Shown: positions 1-9,332 of the stretch, one piece after another
Position numbering within the stretch: the stretch's first letter is position 1
Layout: every line of letters begins with the position of its first letter
Source of the DNA: Bradyrhizobium diversitatis
GTDB taxonomy: Bacteria; Pseudomonadota; Alphaproteobacteria; Rhizobiales; Xanthobacteraceae
NCBI RefSeq assembly: GCF_016031635.1
Contig: NZ_JACEGD010000001.1
Span: 1 to 64,000 of the forward strand
Direction of reading: 5' to 3'
DNA length: 64,000 nucleotides
The notes under the pieces: generated by a model
What the model saw: only the letters and a program-made list of their open reading frames with translations
What the model was told of the DNA's origin: nothing
The model's database searches: none
Translations under genes and position numbers: made by a program

Positions 1-70
1 ACCGCAAGCCATTGGCATGGCTTGGGTTCTGGCGTGCCAGTCGGTCGGGGCGCGTGCCGCGCCTTGCATT

Positions 71-87
71 TTGATTAATGCAATCAA
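71..87. repeat. Inverted repeat upstream of relaxase gene (possible oriT element)
   Basis: The sequence shows TTGATT and AATCAA as a perfect 6-base inverted repeat with a 5-base spacer (AATGC), about 50 bases upstream of the relaxase start. Origins of transfer and relaxase-gene operators often carry such repeats close to the relaxase gene. No nick-site consensus is recognised, so a transfer-origin role is only a guess. The first 120 bases hold no other gene that I can identify. Confidence 0.25.
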
Positions 88-135
88 GGGCATTTTCGGC
101 ACCGTGTACGCTTTGGATCGTTGCGAGACCCTGCC

Positions 136-1899
136 GTGAGCGTGGGCGACAGCGATCTACGTATTCGGCCTGGACGCATCCGCACTACCCGCGCGCCGAA
201 GCCGAAGAGCTTCATCAACCAGGTGCTGCGGGCGGCGAAGAAAGCGGGACACACCTCGGGGCACGCTGCGGCTGGCAGGTGTTCGGCGGCCTATGGGCGA
301 TCCACGTTTGGCCGCGGGCGCCTCGCCTTTAGCCGCAGCCGGTTGTTTAGCCAGACGCGGCGCGCCGTGGTGAAGGCGCGCGTGGTCCGGCACAAAGGGC
401 GAGCCTTCCGTTCGGCGCCAATGACCGCCCACATCTCATATCTGAAGCGCGACGGCGTGACCCGGACTGGTGAGCGGGCCGAGATGTTCGATGCCGGGAG
501 CGACCACGCCGACAGCGCGGCTTTCGCGGAACGGTGCAAGGACGACCGGCATCATTTCAGGTTCATCGTCTCGCCTGAGGATGCCAGCGACATGACCGAT
601 CTCAAGGCCTTCACCCGCGATCTCGCCAGGCAGATGGAGACCGATCTCGGCACGCGGCTCGATTGGGTGGCTGTCGATCATTGGAATACCGACAACCCTC
701 ACGTCCATCTTCTCGTTCGGGGAGTAGATGAGGAAGGGGCGGATCTCGTGATCTCCCGCGACTACATCAGCCAGGGCCTGCGCTCACGCGCCGAAGAACT
801 GGTCGCCATTGAACTCGGTCCAAAGCCGGAGCACGAGATCCGCAATTCGCTGGAGAGGGAAGTCACGGCGGAACGATGGACGCGGCTCGATCGGGAAATC
901 CGGCTCGTGGCAGATGAAACTGGCTCGATCGATCTTCGCCCGGAGAATCCCGGCAAGTCCGACCCCGAGATCCGGCGCCTGATGGTCGGTCGCCTTCAAC
1001 ACCTGGAGAAGATGGGCCTTGCCGCATCCGCCGCACCAGGGGAATGGATGGTCGGGCTCGAGGCCGAGCGCAGCTTGCGCGACCTCGGCATGCGCGGCGA
1101 CATCATCAAGACCATGCACCGCGCCTTTAGCGAGCGTGGGGAAGCGCGCGGCGTTGCTGATTTCGTCATCGAGGGCGGCCAGCCGACATCTCAGCTTGTC
1201 GGACGACTGGTCGACCGGGGACTGCATGACGAACTGACCGGCGAGGCCTACGCTCTGATCGACGGAACAGACGGACGGGCGCACCATGTGCGCTTTCGAG
1301 GGCTCGAGGCTTTCGAACATGCTCCGCCGGCCGGCGGCATCGTCGAAGTCCGACGCTTCGCTCAAGCCAGCGATCCGCGGCCAACCATGGTGCTGGCGAT
1401 CCGCTCCGATCTCGATCTTGCCGAGCAAGTCACCGCGAAGGGCGCGACTTGGCTCGATCACAGGCTGGTCGAACGCGACCCCATGCCGCTCGCCATAGGC
1501 GGCTTCGGCCGCGAGGCCCGCGACGCCATGGAAGCCCGAACCGAGCATCTGATCCAGGAGGGCCTGGCGCGGCGGCACGGCCAACGCATCATCCTGCAGC
1601 GCGATCTCCTGGACACGTTGCGCAGACGTGAACTGGACGAGGTGGCAGCAAAGGTCTCGGCTGACACCGGCCTGCCTCGCGTGAATGCCGTCTCCGGGGA
1701 GCACGTGGCCGGCACATATCGCCAGCGGCTGTCGCTGACCTCGGGTCGGTTTGCCGTGATCGACAACGGGCTCGGCTTCCAGCTCGTGCCCTGGTCGCGA
1801 GACCTCGAAAAGAGGTTCGGCCAACACGTCACCGGTGTCATGAAGGACGGCGGTGGCATCGAATGGAGTTTTGGTCGGAAGCGCGACCTCGGCCTCTAG
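136..1899 (+). CDS. rlxS: Relaxase/mobilization nuclease, RlxS type (DUF3363 family)
   Basis: This is the DNA-nicking relaxase that would start conjugative transfer at oriT. The N-terminus carries the RIRPGRIR motif typical of this ICE relaxase family, and residues about 181-194 contain DHWNTDNPHVHLLV, which fits the histidine metal-binding relaxase motif. The long C-terminal part matches DUF3363-type relaxases in length and style. The frame is open from a TTG at 121. GTG at 136 or 142 gives the more family-like N-terminus (SVGDSDLRIRPGRIR), so 136 was chosen, but no clear ribosome binding site decides it. It is followed 36 bases later by the coupling protein gene, as is usual in alphaproteobacterial ICEs. 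Confidence 0.85.
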   Translation: MSVGDSDLRIRPGRIRTTRAPKPKSFINQVLRAAKKAGHTSGHAAAGRCSAAYGRSTFGRGRLAFSRSRLFSQTRRAVVKARVVRHKGRAFRSAPMTAHISYLKRDGVTRTGERAEMFDAGSDHADSAAFAERCKDDRHHFRFIVSPEDASDMTDLKAFTRDLARQMETDLGTRLDWVAVDHWNTDNPHVHLLVRGVDEEGADLVISRDYISQGLRSRAEELVAIELGPKPEHEIRNSLEREVTAERWTRLDREIRLVADETGSIDLRPENPGKSDPEIRRLMVGRLQHLEKMGLAASAAPGEWMVGLEAERSLRDLGMRGDIIKTMHRAFSERGEARGVADFVIEGGQPTSQLVGRLVDRGLHDELTGEAYALIDGTDGRAHHVRFRGLEAFEHAPPAGGIVEVRRFAQASDPRPTMVLAIRSDLDLAEQVTAKGATWLDHRLVERDPMPLAIGGFGREARDAMEARTEHLIQEGLARRHGQRIILQRDLLDTLRRRELDEVAAKVSADTGLPRVNAVSGEHVAGTYRQRLSLTSGRFAVIDNGLGFQLVPWSRDLEKRFGQHVTGVMKDGGGIEWSFGRKRDLGL

Positions 1900-1935
1900 T
1901 AATCTCGCCAATTCAGTTGCGGAAGGACGCTCGGA

Positions 1936-3924
1936 ATGTCCGGAACCAAGATACTCTGGGGACAGGTGATCGTTGTCGGCCTGATCGTCTTGCTGGCCAT
2001 CTGGGGAGCAACCGAGTGGACGGCGTGGCGGCTCGCCTATCAACCGGAGCTTGGGCGACCCTGGTTCGAACTGTTGGGCCTCAAGATCTATTATCCGCCG
2101 GTCTTCTTCTGGTGGTGGTTCGTCTACGATGCCTATGCGCCTCAGGTCTTTGTCGAGGGCGCCTTCATCGCGGCGTCCGGGACCTTCGTTTCGATCGCGG
2201 TGGCAATCGGCATGTCGGTGTGGCGCGCGCGTGAAGCCAAGAATGTCGAGACCTATGGTTCGGCGCGCTGGGCCGATCTTGGGGAGGTGAAGGCCGCCGG
2301 GCTTGTTGGTCCCGATGGGGTGGTGCTCGGCAAGCTCGACGGCGACTACCTTCGCCATGATGGACCGGAGCATGTGCTGTGTTTCGCGCCAACCCGGTCG
2401 GGCAAGGGTGTTGGGCTCGTTGTGCCCTCGCTGTTGGCTTGGCCAGGTTCAGCCATCGTCCACGACATCAAGGGCGAGAACTGGCAATTGACCGCTGGCT
2501 TTCGCTCGCGACATGGCCGGGTGCTGTTGTTCGACCCGACCAATCCGAAGTCTTCGGCCTATAACCCGCTGCTCGAGGTCCGGCGCGGGGAGTGGGAAGT
2601 CCGCGACGTCCAGAACGTGGCCGACGTCCTGGTCGATCCCGAAGGCTCGCTCGACAAGCGGAACCATTGGGAGAAGACCAGTCATTCGCTCCTGGTCGGC
2701 GCCATCCTCCACGTCCTCTATGCCGAGGCGGACAAGACCTTGGCGGGCGTGGCCGCCTTTCTGTCCGACCCGAAGCGGCCGATCGAGGCGGCGCTGAAGG
2801 CGATGATGACCACACCGCATCTCGGTGAACAGGGTGCTCATCCGGTGGTCGCCTCGACCGCGCGCGAACTTCTCAACAAGTCCGAGAATGAACGCTCCGG
2901 CGTCCTGTCCACGGCGATGTCGTTCCTCGGGCTCTACCGGGATCCCGTCGTGGCCCAGGTGACCCGACGCTGTGACTGGCGGATCGCCGACTTGATCGCA
3001 GATAGCCACCCTACGACGTTGTATCTTGTGGTGCCTCCCTCGGACATTTCACGGACGAAGCCGCTAATTCGTCTCGTGCTGAATCAGATTGGTCGTCGCT
3101 TAACCGAGGACCTGCACGCTGGCGACCGCCGGCATCGAGTCCTGATGATGCTTGACGAGTTCCCAGCACTCGGGCGGCTTGATTTCTTCGAGTCCGCGCT
3201 CGCCTTCATGGCGGGATACGGCATCAAGAGTTTTCTGATCGCTCAGTCGCTCAATCAGATCGAAAAGGCCTACGGGCCCAACAACGCCATCCTCGACAAC
3301 TGTCACGTGCGCGTCAGCTTCGCGACCAACGACGAGAGAACGGCCAAGCGGGTGTCGGACGCGCTGGGCACGGCGACGGAAATGCGGGCGATGAAGAACT
3401 ACGCGGGGCACAGGTTGAACCCCTGGCTAGGTCACCTCATGGTCTCACGCCAGGAGACGGCAAGGCCGCTGCTGACGCCCGGCGAGGTCATGCAGCTTCC
3501 ACCGATGGACGAGATTGTCATGGTGGCGGGCGCGCCGCCGATCAGAGCCAAGAAAGCTCGCTACTACGAGGATCGGCGATTCACCGAGCGGGTACTGCCG
3601 CCGCCCGATCCGGCGAGCGCCGGCCGGTCATCGCGAACGGACGGATGGTCAGCGCTCGGACCGTTGAAGCTGACAGCAGGTCCAACTGACCGAGCCGCGG
3701 AGGTCAAGGAAGACACGGCGAACAGCGGGCTCCGTCGTGAGCCCGAGCTCCCCGATCACGTTGCGATCGCCAAGGAAACGACCGAACCAACGCCGGCCGA
3801 GGAATTTGCCGCCGTTCTTGACGACGACGAGGACGCGGTCCGCCAGTCCCGGCTCATACGCCAGCAGATGCGCGGTGTCGCCCGTCAGGCTGCCCTGGAC
3901 CCGAATGACGGTATGGAGCTCTGA
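1936..3924 (+). CDS. traG: Conjugal transfer coupling protein TraG/VirD4 ATPase
   Basis: This inner-membrane ATPase links the relaxosome to the mating pore. Two or three hydrophobic segments lie within residues 5-95. The Walker A motif APTRSGKG is at about 151-158 and the Walker B motif LMMLDEFPALG at about 402-412, followed by the usual AQSLNQIEKAYG segment of the family. At 662 residues it has the normal TraG length. The C-terminal 100 residues are hydrophilic and variable. It sits directly between the relaxase gene and a ribbon-helix-helix gene, matching the rlxS-traG-copG-trb order of known ICEs. Confidence 0.95.
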   Translation: MSGTKILWGQVIVVGLIVLLAIWGATEWTAWRLAYQPELGRPWFELLGLKIYYPPVFFWWWFVYDAYAPQVFVEGAFIAASGTFVSIAVAIGMSVWRAREAKNVETYGSARWADLGEVKAAGLVGPDGVVLGKLDGDYLRHDGPEHVLCFAPTRSGKGVGLVVPSLLAWPGSAIVHDIKGENWQLTAGFRSRHGRVLLFDPTNPKSSAYNPLLEVRRGEWEVRDVQNVADVLVDPEGSLDKRNHWEKTSHSLLVGAILHVLYAEADKTLAGVAAFLSDPKRPIEAALKAMMTTPHLGEQGAHPVVASTARELLNKSENERSGVLSTAMSFLGLYRDPVVAQVTRRCDWRIADLIADSHPTTLYLVVPPSDISRTKPLIRLVLNQIGRRLTEDLHAGDRRHRVLMMLDEFPALGRLDFFESALAFMAGYGIKSFLIAQSLNQIEKAYGPNNAILDNCHVRVSFATNDERTAKRVSDALGTATEMRAMKNYAGHRLNPWLGHLMVSRQETARPLLTPGEVMQLPPMDEIVMVAGAPPIRAKKARYYEDRRFTERVLPPPDPASAGRSSRTDGWSALGPLKLTAGPTDRAAEVKEDTANSGLRREPELPDHVAIAKETTEPTPAEEFAAVLDDDEDAVRQSRLIRQQMRGVARQAALDPNDGMEL

Positions 3925-3930
3925 GGCGTT

Positions 3931-4356
3931 ATGCGCGACCGGATGAACGTCTATTTTCCGCCAGAGCTGCTGAAACAGATCTCGGAGCTCGCCGATCGCA
4001 AGAAGCTTTCCCGGTCTGCGATTGTGGAAGCGGCTGTCGCCTCGTTTCTGTCGCCGGATGGTGCGGACAGGCGGGAGGCAGCGTTCACCCGTCGGCTTGA
4101 TCGGCTGTCGCGCCAGATGCAGAGGTTGGAGCGCGACGTGGGCTTGACGGCCGAAACCTTGGCTCTCTTCATTCGCTTCTGGCTGACGATTACGCCGCCG
4201 CTGCCCAACGATGCGCAGGCGGCCGCGCAGGCAAAGGGCCGAGAGCGGTTTGAAGGATTTGTCGAGGCACTCGGGCGCCGGTTGCAAAAGGGGCAAAGCT
4301 TTCTCCGTGAGATCCCGGAAGATATCCGCCGTCAGGAACCGATCGACGAATCCTGA
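3931..4356 (+). CDS. Ribbon-helix-helix (CopG-like) protein of the transfer region
   Basis: The N-terminus, RMNVYFPPELLKQISELADR followed by KLSRSAIVEAAV, has the beta strand and two helices of a ribbon-helix-helix DNA-binding fold. A charged, possibly coiled region (about residues 50-75) and a hydrophobic stretch around 80-92 follow. It starts 6 bases after traG, so it is probably translated with it. Small proteins of this type commonly lie between traG and trbB in alphaproteobacterial ICEs, and a role in relaxosome formation or trb autoregulation is likely but not shown. A 19-base inverted repeat just before trbB could be its target. Confidence 0.75.
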   Translation: MRDRMNVYFPPELLKQISELADRKKLSRSAIVEAAVASFLSPDGADRREAAFTRRLDRLSRQMQRLERDVGLTAETLALFIRFWLTITPPLPNDAQAAAQAKGRERFEGFVEALGRRLQKGQSFLREIPEDIRRQEPIDES

Positions 4357-4519
4357 CGGAACGTCCTGGATACATATGAGAATTCCTCGGGTCCTCAAAC
4401 CCGCGGGTGATCATGCTGACTGGTGAGCACTAACTCGCTTTGCGATTGAGTAAGCCTCAGAGACCAGTTCTTTGTCTTTCTTTTTCTACGCTAATCTACG
4501 ACGACTGAAAGCCATTGTT

Positions 4520-4538
4520 GCACCAAGTGCGTTGGTGC
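4520..4538. promoter_or_regulatory. Inverted repeat in front of trbB: operator or intrinsic terminator
   Basis: The sequence reads GCACCAA-GTGCG-TTGGTGC, a perfect 7-base inverted repeat with a 5-base spacer, ending 33 bases before the trbB start codon. It is followed by CTTTCTT, so it could act as a weak intrinsic terminator after the ribbon-helix-helix gene, or as an operator for the trb operon. The 215-base gap between 4357 and 4571 is the only sizeable break in the transfer operon, so a promoter for trb is expected here. A shorter hairpin (CGGGT/ACCCG, 4388-4403) lies further upstream. Confidence 0.45.
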
Positions 4539-4571
4539 CTTTCTTAATCATCCCCATCTGAGGGCCCGTCT

Positions 4572-5564
4572 GTGGACGCTCTCAGTCGGTGGGGGCGGAC
4601 GGTGGCAATTCATTCCATTCAATCGGAGGCGAGTTCGCGCGGTGCGCGAATGCTGCGTAGCGCGCTCGGCTCTGCGATTGCCGGCTACCTCGAAGACGAA
4701 GCGATCATCGAGGTGATGCTCAATCCCGATGGGCGGCTGTGGATCGACCGGTTGTCGAATGGCTTGATCGACACAGGCGAAACTCTGTCGGCCGCGGATG
4801 GCGAACGCATTGTTCGCCTGGTTGCGCATCATGTGGGCGCCGAGGTGCACGCCGGCGCACCACGGGTTTCAGCCGAACTGCCCGGGACAGGCGAGCGCTT
4901 TGAAGGTCTCTTGCCCCCGGTCGTTGCAGCACCGGCCTTTGCTATCCGCAAGCCCGCCGTGGCCGTGTTTACGCTCGACGACTACGTCGCCAGGCGCATC
5001 ATGACCTCGGACGAGGCCAAGACCCTGCAGAACGCGGTCGCCGCCCGGAAGAACATCCTTGTCGCTGGCGGGACATCAACGGGCAAGACCACGTTGACGA
5101 ACGCACTTCTGGCCGAGGTGGCGAAGACCTCCGATCGCGTCGTGCTGATCGAAGATGCGCGCGAGCTTCAGTGCAGGGCGCCCAATCTGGTTGCGCTGCG
5201 GACCAAGGATGGTGTGGCGACGCTGTCGGATCTCGTCCGCTCGTCCCTCCGACTGCGTCCTGACCGCATCCCGATCGGCGAGGTCCGAGGTGGCGAAGCA
5301 CTCGATCTCCTCAAGGCCTGGGGCACCGGTCATCCCGGCGGCATCGGTACCATCCATGCTGGGACTGCGCTCGGCGCGCTGCGGCGGCTCGAGCAACTCA
5401 TTCAGGAAGCCGTCATCACGGTTCCGCGCGCCCTGATCGCCGAGACCATTGACCTCGTCGCCGTGCTGGTGGGGCGCGGCGCTGACCGCCGCCTCGCTGA
5501 GCTCGCCGTCGTTTCAGGGCTGGGTGCCACCGGCGACTACAGCCTTTCAACAGCAGGAGACTGA
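4572..5564 (+). CDS. trbB: P-type conjugal transfer ATPase TrbB (VirB11 family)
   Basis: TrbB is the hexameric cytoplasmic ATPase that powers pilus assembly and substrate transfer. Walker A (GGTSTGKTT) lies at about residues 165-173. The family's Asp box ([11 protein letters not shown]), the His-containing [16 protein letters not shown] segment and an intermediate arginine-rich region are present. The start is a GTG at 4572, and the 330-residue length is normal. It opens the trbBCDEJKLFGI series and its stop codon is one base from the trbC start. Confidence 0.95.
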   Translation: MDALSRWGRTVAIHSIQSEASSRGARMLRSALGSAIAGYLEDEAIIEVMLNPDGRLWIDRLSNGLIDTGETLSAADGERIVRLVAHHVGAEVHAGAPRVSAELPGTGERFEGLLPPVVAAPAFAIRKPAVAVFTLDDYVARRIMTSDEAKTLQNAVAARKNILVAGGTSTGKTTLTNALLAEVAKTSDRVVLIEDARELQCRAPNLVALRTKDGVATLSDLVRSSLRLRPDRIPIGEVRGGEALDLLKAWGTGHPGGIGTIHAGTALGALRRLEQLIQEAVITVPRALIAETIDLVAVLVGRGADRRLAELAVVSGLGATGDYSLSTAGD

Positions 5565-5565
5565 C

Positions 5566-5889
5566 ATGCGTCAGCAATTTCGCTTTCTTCCCGGTACGTC
5601 GTTGGCCGTGTTCGCCATGGTTGTTTTGGGAGCGGCGCCGGCATGGGCAGCTGGCTCGAACATGCCGTGGGAGCAGCCGCTCAATCAGATCCTGCAATCG
5701 GTTGAAGGACCGGTCGCCAAGATCATCGCCGTTATCATCATCATCGTGACCGGGCTCACGCTCGCATTCGGGGATTCCTCCGGCGGTTTCCGCAGGCTGA
5801 TCCAGATCGTGTTCGGTCTGTCGATCGCGTTTGCGGCCTCAAGCTTCTTCCTGTCGTTCTTCTCGTTCGGCGGCGGCGTGGTGATTTGA
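5566..5889 (+). CDS. trbC: TrbC/VirB2-type pilin precursor
   Basis: This is the major conjugative pilus subunit precursor. It has 107 residues, an N-terminal signal sequence ending near APAWA, then two strongly hydrophobic helices (about residues 46-64 and 75-100) separated by a short SSGGFRRL loop, the VirB2/TrbC layout. The ATG at 5566 was chosen because it immediately follows the trbB stop and begins the signal peptide. The same frame is open further upstream, but that part lies inside trbB. Its stop overlaps the trbD start. Confidence 0.92.
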   Translation: MRQQFRFLPGTSLAVFAMVVLGAAPAWAAGSNMPWEQPLNQILQSVEGPVAKIIAVIIIIVTGLTLAFGDSSGGFRRLIQIVFGLSIAFAASSFFLSFFSFGGGVVI

Positions 5890-6152
5890 TGGATGAACCT
5901 GTCACAGGCTTTGTCGTGCCCGTTCATCGCGCGCTCACCGAGCCCATCCTGATGGGTGGTGCGCCACGATCGGTTGCGATCGTCAACGGCACGCTTGCGG
6001 CAGCCCTGGGTCTGGGGCTGCGGCTCTGGATCGCGGGTCTGGTCCTCTGGCTGATCGGCCACATGGCCGCCGTCTGGGCCGCCAAGCGCGACCCCGCCTT
6101 TGTCGATGTGGTGCGCCGACATCTGCGCATCCCCGGTCATCTCAACAGCTGA
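5889..6152 (+). CDS. trbD: Conjugal transfer protein TrbD (VirB3 family)
   Basis: This is a small inner-membrane component of the mating pore, 87 residues long. The N-terminus (VVPVHRALTEPILMGGAPR) is characteristic of TrbD/VirB3. One or two hydrophobic helices span about residues 28-62, and the protein ends with a short basic tail. The ATG at 5889 overlaps the trbC stop as TGATG, the usual sign of translational coupling. It is followed by trbE. Confidence 0.9.
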   Translation: MDEPVTGFVVPVHRALTEPILMGGAPRSVAIVNGTLAAALGLGLRLWIAGLVLWLIGHMAAVWAAKRDPAFVDVVRRHLRIPGHLNS

Positions 6153-6162
6153 GCTCTCGGTC

Positions 6163-8604
6163 ATGATGAACCTTGCCGAATATCGCCATTCCAACGCGCG
6201 GCTCGCCGACTTCCTGCCTTGGGCAGCCCTGGTCGACGAGGGAATCATCCTGAACAAGGACGGCTCGTTCCAGCGGACGGCAAAGTTCCGGGGACCCGAC
6301 CTCGACAGCGCCGTGCCGGCTGAACTCGTCGCCGTCGCCGGCCGCTTGAACAACGCCTTGCGTCGCCTGGGATCAGGCTGGGCCGTATTCGTCGAGGCGC
6401 AGCGTCATTTTGCAGGGACCTACCCGCCTAACTCCTTTCCGGATGTCGCGTCTGCGCTGGTTGACGCGGAACGCAGGGCTCAGTTTGAAGAGGCGGGCAC
6501 CCACTATGAGTCGAGTTATTTCCTGACCTTCCTCTATTTGCCACCGGAGGAGGGGGCTGCCAAGGTAGAACGACTTCTCTATGAGGGCCGGGATCGCACC
6601 GTTGAAGCAGACGCACGTGAGGTTCTCCGCGGATTTATCGATCAGACCAACCGGGTGCTTCAACTCGTTGAAGGGTTCATGCCCGAATGCGTCTGGCTCG
6701 ATGATCAGGACACGCTGACCTACCTGCACTCGACGATCTCGACCAAGCGTCATCGTGTTCGCGTGCCGGAAATTCCGATGTACATCGATGCGCTGTTGGC
6801 CGATCAGCCGCTGACCGGCGGGCTGGAGCCGGTGTTGGGCTCAGCCAACTTGAGGGTTCTGACGATCGTCGGCTTTCCGGGAGCGACGACGCCCGGGATT
6901 CTGGATGACCTCAATCGCCTGGCGTTTTCGTATCGATGGTCGACCCGTGCCATCATGCTCGACAAGACCGATGCCACCAAGCTGCTCACCAAGATTCGCC
7001 GGCAGTGGTTTGCCAAGCGTAAATCCATCGGCGCCATTCTCAAGGAGGTCATGACCAACGAGGCATCGACCCTGCTCGATACCGACGCCCACAACAAGGC
7101 GCTCGATGCCGACGCGGCGTTGCAGGAACTGGGGTCCGATCAGATCGGACAAGCCTTTGTCACTGCGACCATCACGGTCTGGGACCTTGATCCCAATGCC
7201 GCCGATGAAAAGCTCCGCCTCGTCGAGAAGGTCATTCAAGGCCGCGATTTCACCTGCATGATCGAGACGGTGAATGCCGTCGAAGCCTGGCTCGGTGGTT
7301 TGCCGGGCCATGTGTACGCCAATGTGCGGCAGCCACCGGTGTCGACCCTCAACCTCGCCCACATGATTCCGATGTCGGCCGTGTGGGCCGGCGAGGTGAG
7401 GGATTTGCACTTCAAGGGTCCGCCGCTCCTGTTTGGGAAGACCGAGGGATCGACCCCATTCCGATTCTCCCTCCACGTCGGCGACGTCGGCCACACGCTC
7501 GTGGTAGGGCCGACAGGTGCCGGCAAGTCGGTCCTGCTAGCTCTGATGGCGCTACAGTTCCGTCGTTACCCGAACTCGCAGGTCTTTGCGTTCGATTTCG
7601 GTGGTTCGATCCGCGCGGCCGCGCTCGCCATGGGCGGCGACTGGCATGATCTCGGCGGTGCGCTGTCTGACGGGGACGAGAACCCTGTCGCGCTGCAACC
7701 TTTGGCTTGGATCGACGATTCCGCCGAGCGCGGATGGGCCACGGAATGGATTGGCGCGATCCTGGCGCGGGAAAAGGTCGAGATCACGCCGGAGGTCAAG
7801 GATCATCTGTGGTCGGCGCTCACCTCTCTTGCTTCGGCGCCGAGGGAGGAGCGCACCCTCACGGGCCTCTCGGTCTTGCTGCAATCCAATTCCCTGAAAA
7901 GGGCCCTGCAACCCTATTGCCTGGGTGGTCCCTCTGGACGCTTGCTCGATGCAGAGTTCGAGCGCCTCGGCGAGGCGTCGGTCCAGGCATTTGAGACCGA
8001 AGGCTTGATCGGAACGAGCGCTGCCCCGGCCGTGCTGGCGTACCTCTTCCATCGTATCGGGGATCGTCTCGATGGTAGACCGACACTCCTCATTGTCGAT
8101 GAAGGCTGGCTTGCCCTCGACGACGAGGACTTCGCCGGCCAGCTCCGGGAATGGCTGAAGACGCTTCGCAAGAAGAATGCGTCCGTCATATTTGCCACCC
8201 AATCGCTTTCGGATATAGACGGGTCCGTGATCGCGCCGGCGATCATCGAAAGCTGCCCAACTCGTCTGTTACTGCCAAACGAGCGGGCGATCGAACCGCA
8301 GATCACCGCCATCTACCGCCGGTTCGGACTCAACGATCGCCAAATCGAACTTCTGAGCCGGGCGACGCCAAAGCGCGACTACTACTGCCAGTCGAGCCGG
8401 GGCAACCGCATGTTCGAGCTTGGCCTTGGTGAGGTCGCGCTCGCATTCACTGCAGCCTCTTCCAAGATAGACCAGGCTGCCATAGCGCAACTCCTCGCCG
8501 AACATGGACCTGACGGCTTCGTGCCGGCCTGGCTACAGCACCGTGGCGTCGCCTGGGCCCTCGACCTGATCCCCAATCTCGTCAATCTGGAGAAATCGCT
8601 ATGA
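6163..8604 (+). CDS. trbE: Conjugal transfer ATPase TrbE (VirB4 family)
   Basis: TrbE is the large ATPase of the P-type secretion channel and works with TrbB and TraG at the inner membrane. The N-terminal CagE/TrbE/VirB domain is followed by Walker A GPTGAGKS at about residues 449-456 and Walker B LLIVDEGWLAL at about 642-652. The motif ATQSLSD further on is also typical. The ATG at 6163 gives 813 residues starting MMNLAEYR, as in homologues; another ATG follows immediately at 6166. The frame is open further upstream, but that stretch overlaps trbD. The stop overlaps trbJ by four bases. Confidence 0.95.
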   Translation: MMNLAEYRHSNARLADFLPWAALVDEGIILNKDGSFQRTAKFRGPDLDSAVPAELVAVAGRLNNALRRLGSGWAVFVEAQRHFAGTYPPNSFPDVASALVDAERRAQFEEAGTHYESSYFLTFLYLPPEEGAAKVERLLYEGRDRTVEADAREVLRGFIDQTNRVLQLVEGFMPECVWLDDQDTLTYLHSTISTKRHRVRVPEIPMYIDALLADQPLTGGLEPVLGSANLRVLTIVGFPGATTPGILDDLNRLAFSYRWSTRAIMLDKTDATKLLTKIRRQWFAKRKSIGAILKEVMTNEASTLLDTDAHNKALDADAALQELGSDQIGQAFVTATITVWDLDPNAADEKLRLVEKVIQGRDFTCMIETVNAVEAWLGGLPGHVYANVRQPPVSTLNLAHMIPMSAVWAGEVRDLHFKGPPLLFGKTEGSTPFRFSLHVGDVGHTLVVGPTGAGKSVLLALMALQFRRYPNSQVFAFDFGGSIRAAALAMGGDWHDLGGALSDGDENPVALQPLAWIDDSAERGWATEWIGAILAREKVEITPEVKDHLWSALTSLASAPREERTLTGLSVLLQSNSLKRALQPYCLGGPSGRLLDAEFERLGEASVQAFETEGLIGTSAAPAVLAYLFHRIGDRLDGRPTLLIVDEGWLALDDEDFAGQLREWLKTLRKKNASVIFATQSLSDIDGSVIAPAIIESCPTRLLLPNERAIEPQITAIYRRFGLNDRQIELLSRATPKRDYYCQSSRGNRMFELGLGEVALAFTAASSKIDQAAIAQLLAEHGPDGFVPAWLQHRGVAWALDLIPNLVNLEKSL

Positions 8605-9332
8605 GGCGTCTTGGCCTATTGGCGGCCGCTGGCGTGGTCGCGCTGACGCTCGACCTCACGGTGCCCGCGCGGGCGCAGTGGATTGTCTTCGATCCCAACA
8701 ACTACGTCCAGAGCGTCCTGACTGCCGCCCGTGAGCTGCAGCAGATCAACAATCAGATCACGTCGTTGCAGAACGAGGCGCAGATGTTGATCAACCAGGC
8801 GAAGAATTTGGCGAGCTTGCCGTATTCATCGCTCCAGCAACTGCAATCGTCGATCCAACGAACACAGCAATTGCTGGCTCAGGCCCAGCGGATCGCCTAC
8901 GACGTCCAGCAGATCGATCGCGCATTCTCGACCAGCTACGCGCCGGCTACAGGCAGCCAGTCCAACCAGGCGTTGGTCATAAACGCGCAGTCGAGATGGC
9001 AGAACTCGGTCGCCGCATTGCAGGACGCACTCCGCGTCCAAGCTGGCGTTGTCGGAAATATCGACACCAACCGCGTCCAGACGTCCGCATTGGTGACATC
9101 AAGCCAAGGCGCCAGTGGCGCTCTTCAGGCGACGCAAGCCGGCAACCAGATTCTCGCGCTCCAGGCACAGCAACTCGCCGATCTCACCGCTGCCGTGGCG
9201 GCACAGGGCAGGGCGCAGAGCCTTGAAGCGGCGCAGCGCGCCTCCGCCCAGGATCAGGGTCGGGAACAGCTCCGGCGTTTTTTGACGCCCGGACAAGGCT
9301 ATCAATCCCAAGACGTGCGGATGTTCCATTGA
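8601..9332 (+). CDS. trbJ: P-type conjugal transfer protein TrbJ
   Basis: TrbJ is a periplasmic VirB5-like protein placed at the pilus tip or channel. A signal peptide ends at about residue 22 (VPARA). The mature part starts WIVFDPNNYVQSVLTAARELQQINNQ, the hallmark TrbJ N-terminus, and is rich in Gln/Asn coiled-coil segments through most of its 243 residues. It starts in an ATGA overlap with trbE and ends in an overlap with trbK. Confidence 0.93.
   Translation: MRRLGLLAAAGVVALTLDLTVPARAQWIVFDPNNYVQSVLTAARELQQINNQITSLQNEAQMLINQAKNLASLPYSSLQQLQSSIQRTQQLLAQAQRIAYDVQQIDRAFSTSYAPATGSQSNQALVINAQSRWQNSVAALQDALRVQAGVVGNIDTNRVQTSALVTSSQGASGALQATQAGNQILALQAQQLADLTAAVAAQGRAQSLEAAQRASAQDQGREQLRRFLTPGQGYQSQDVRMFH

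Noticed and set aside
784..2373. Long minus-strand open frame (529 codons) opposite the relaxase and traG genes
   Set aside because: It is a shadow of GC-rich coding DNA on the plus strand. Its translation has no recognisable domain, and both plus-strand proteins are clear family members.
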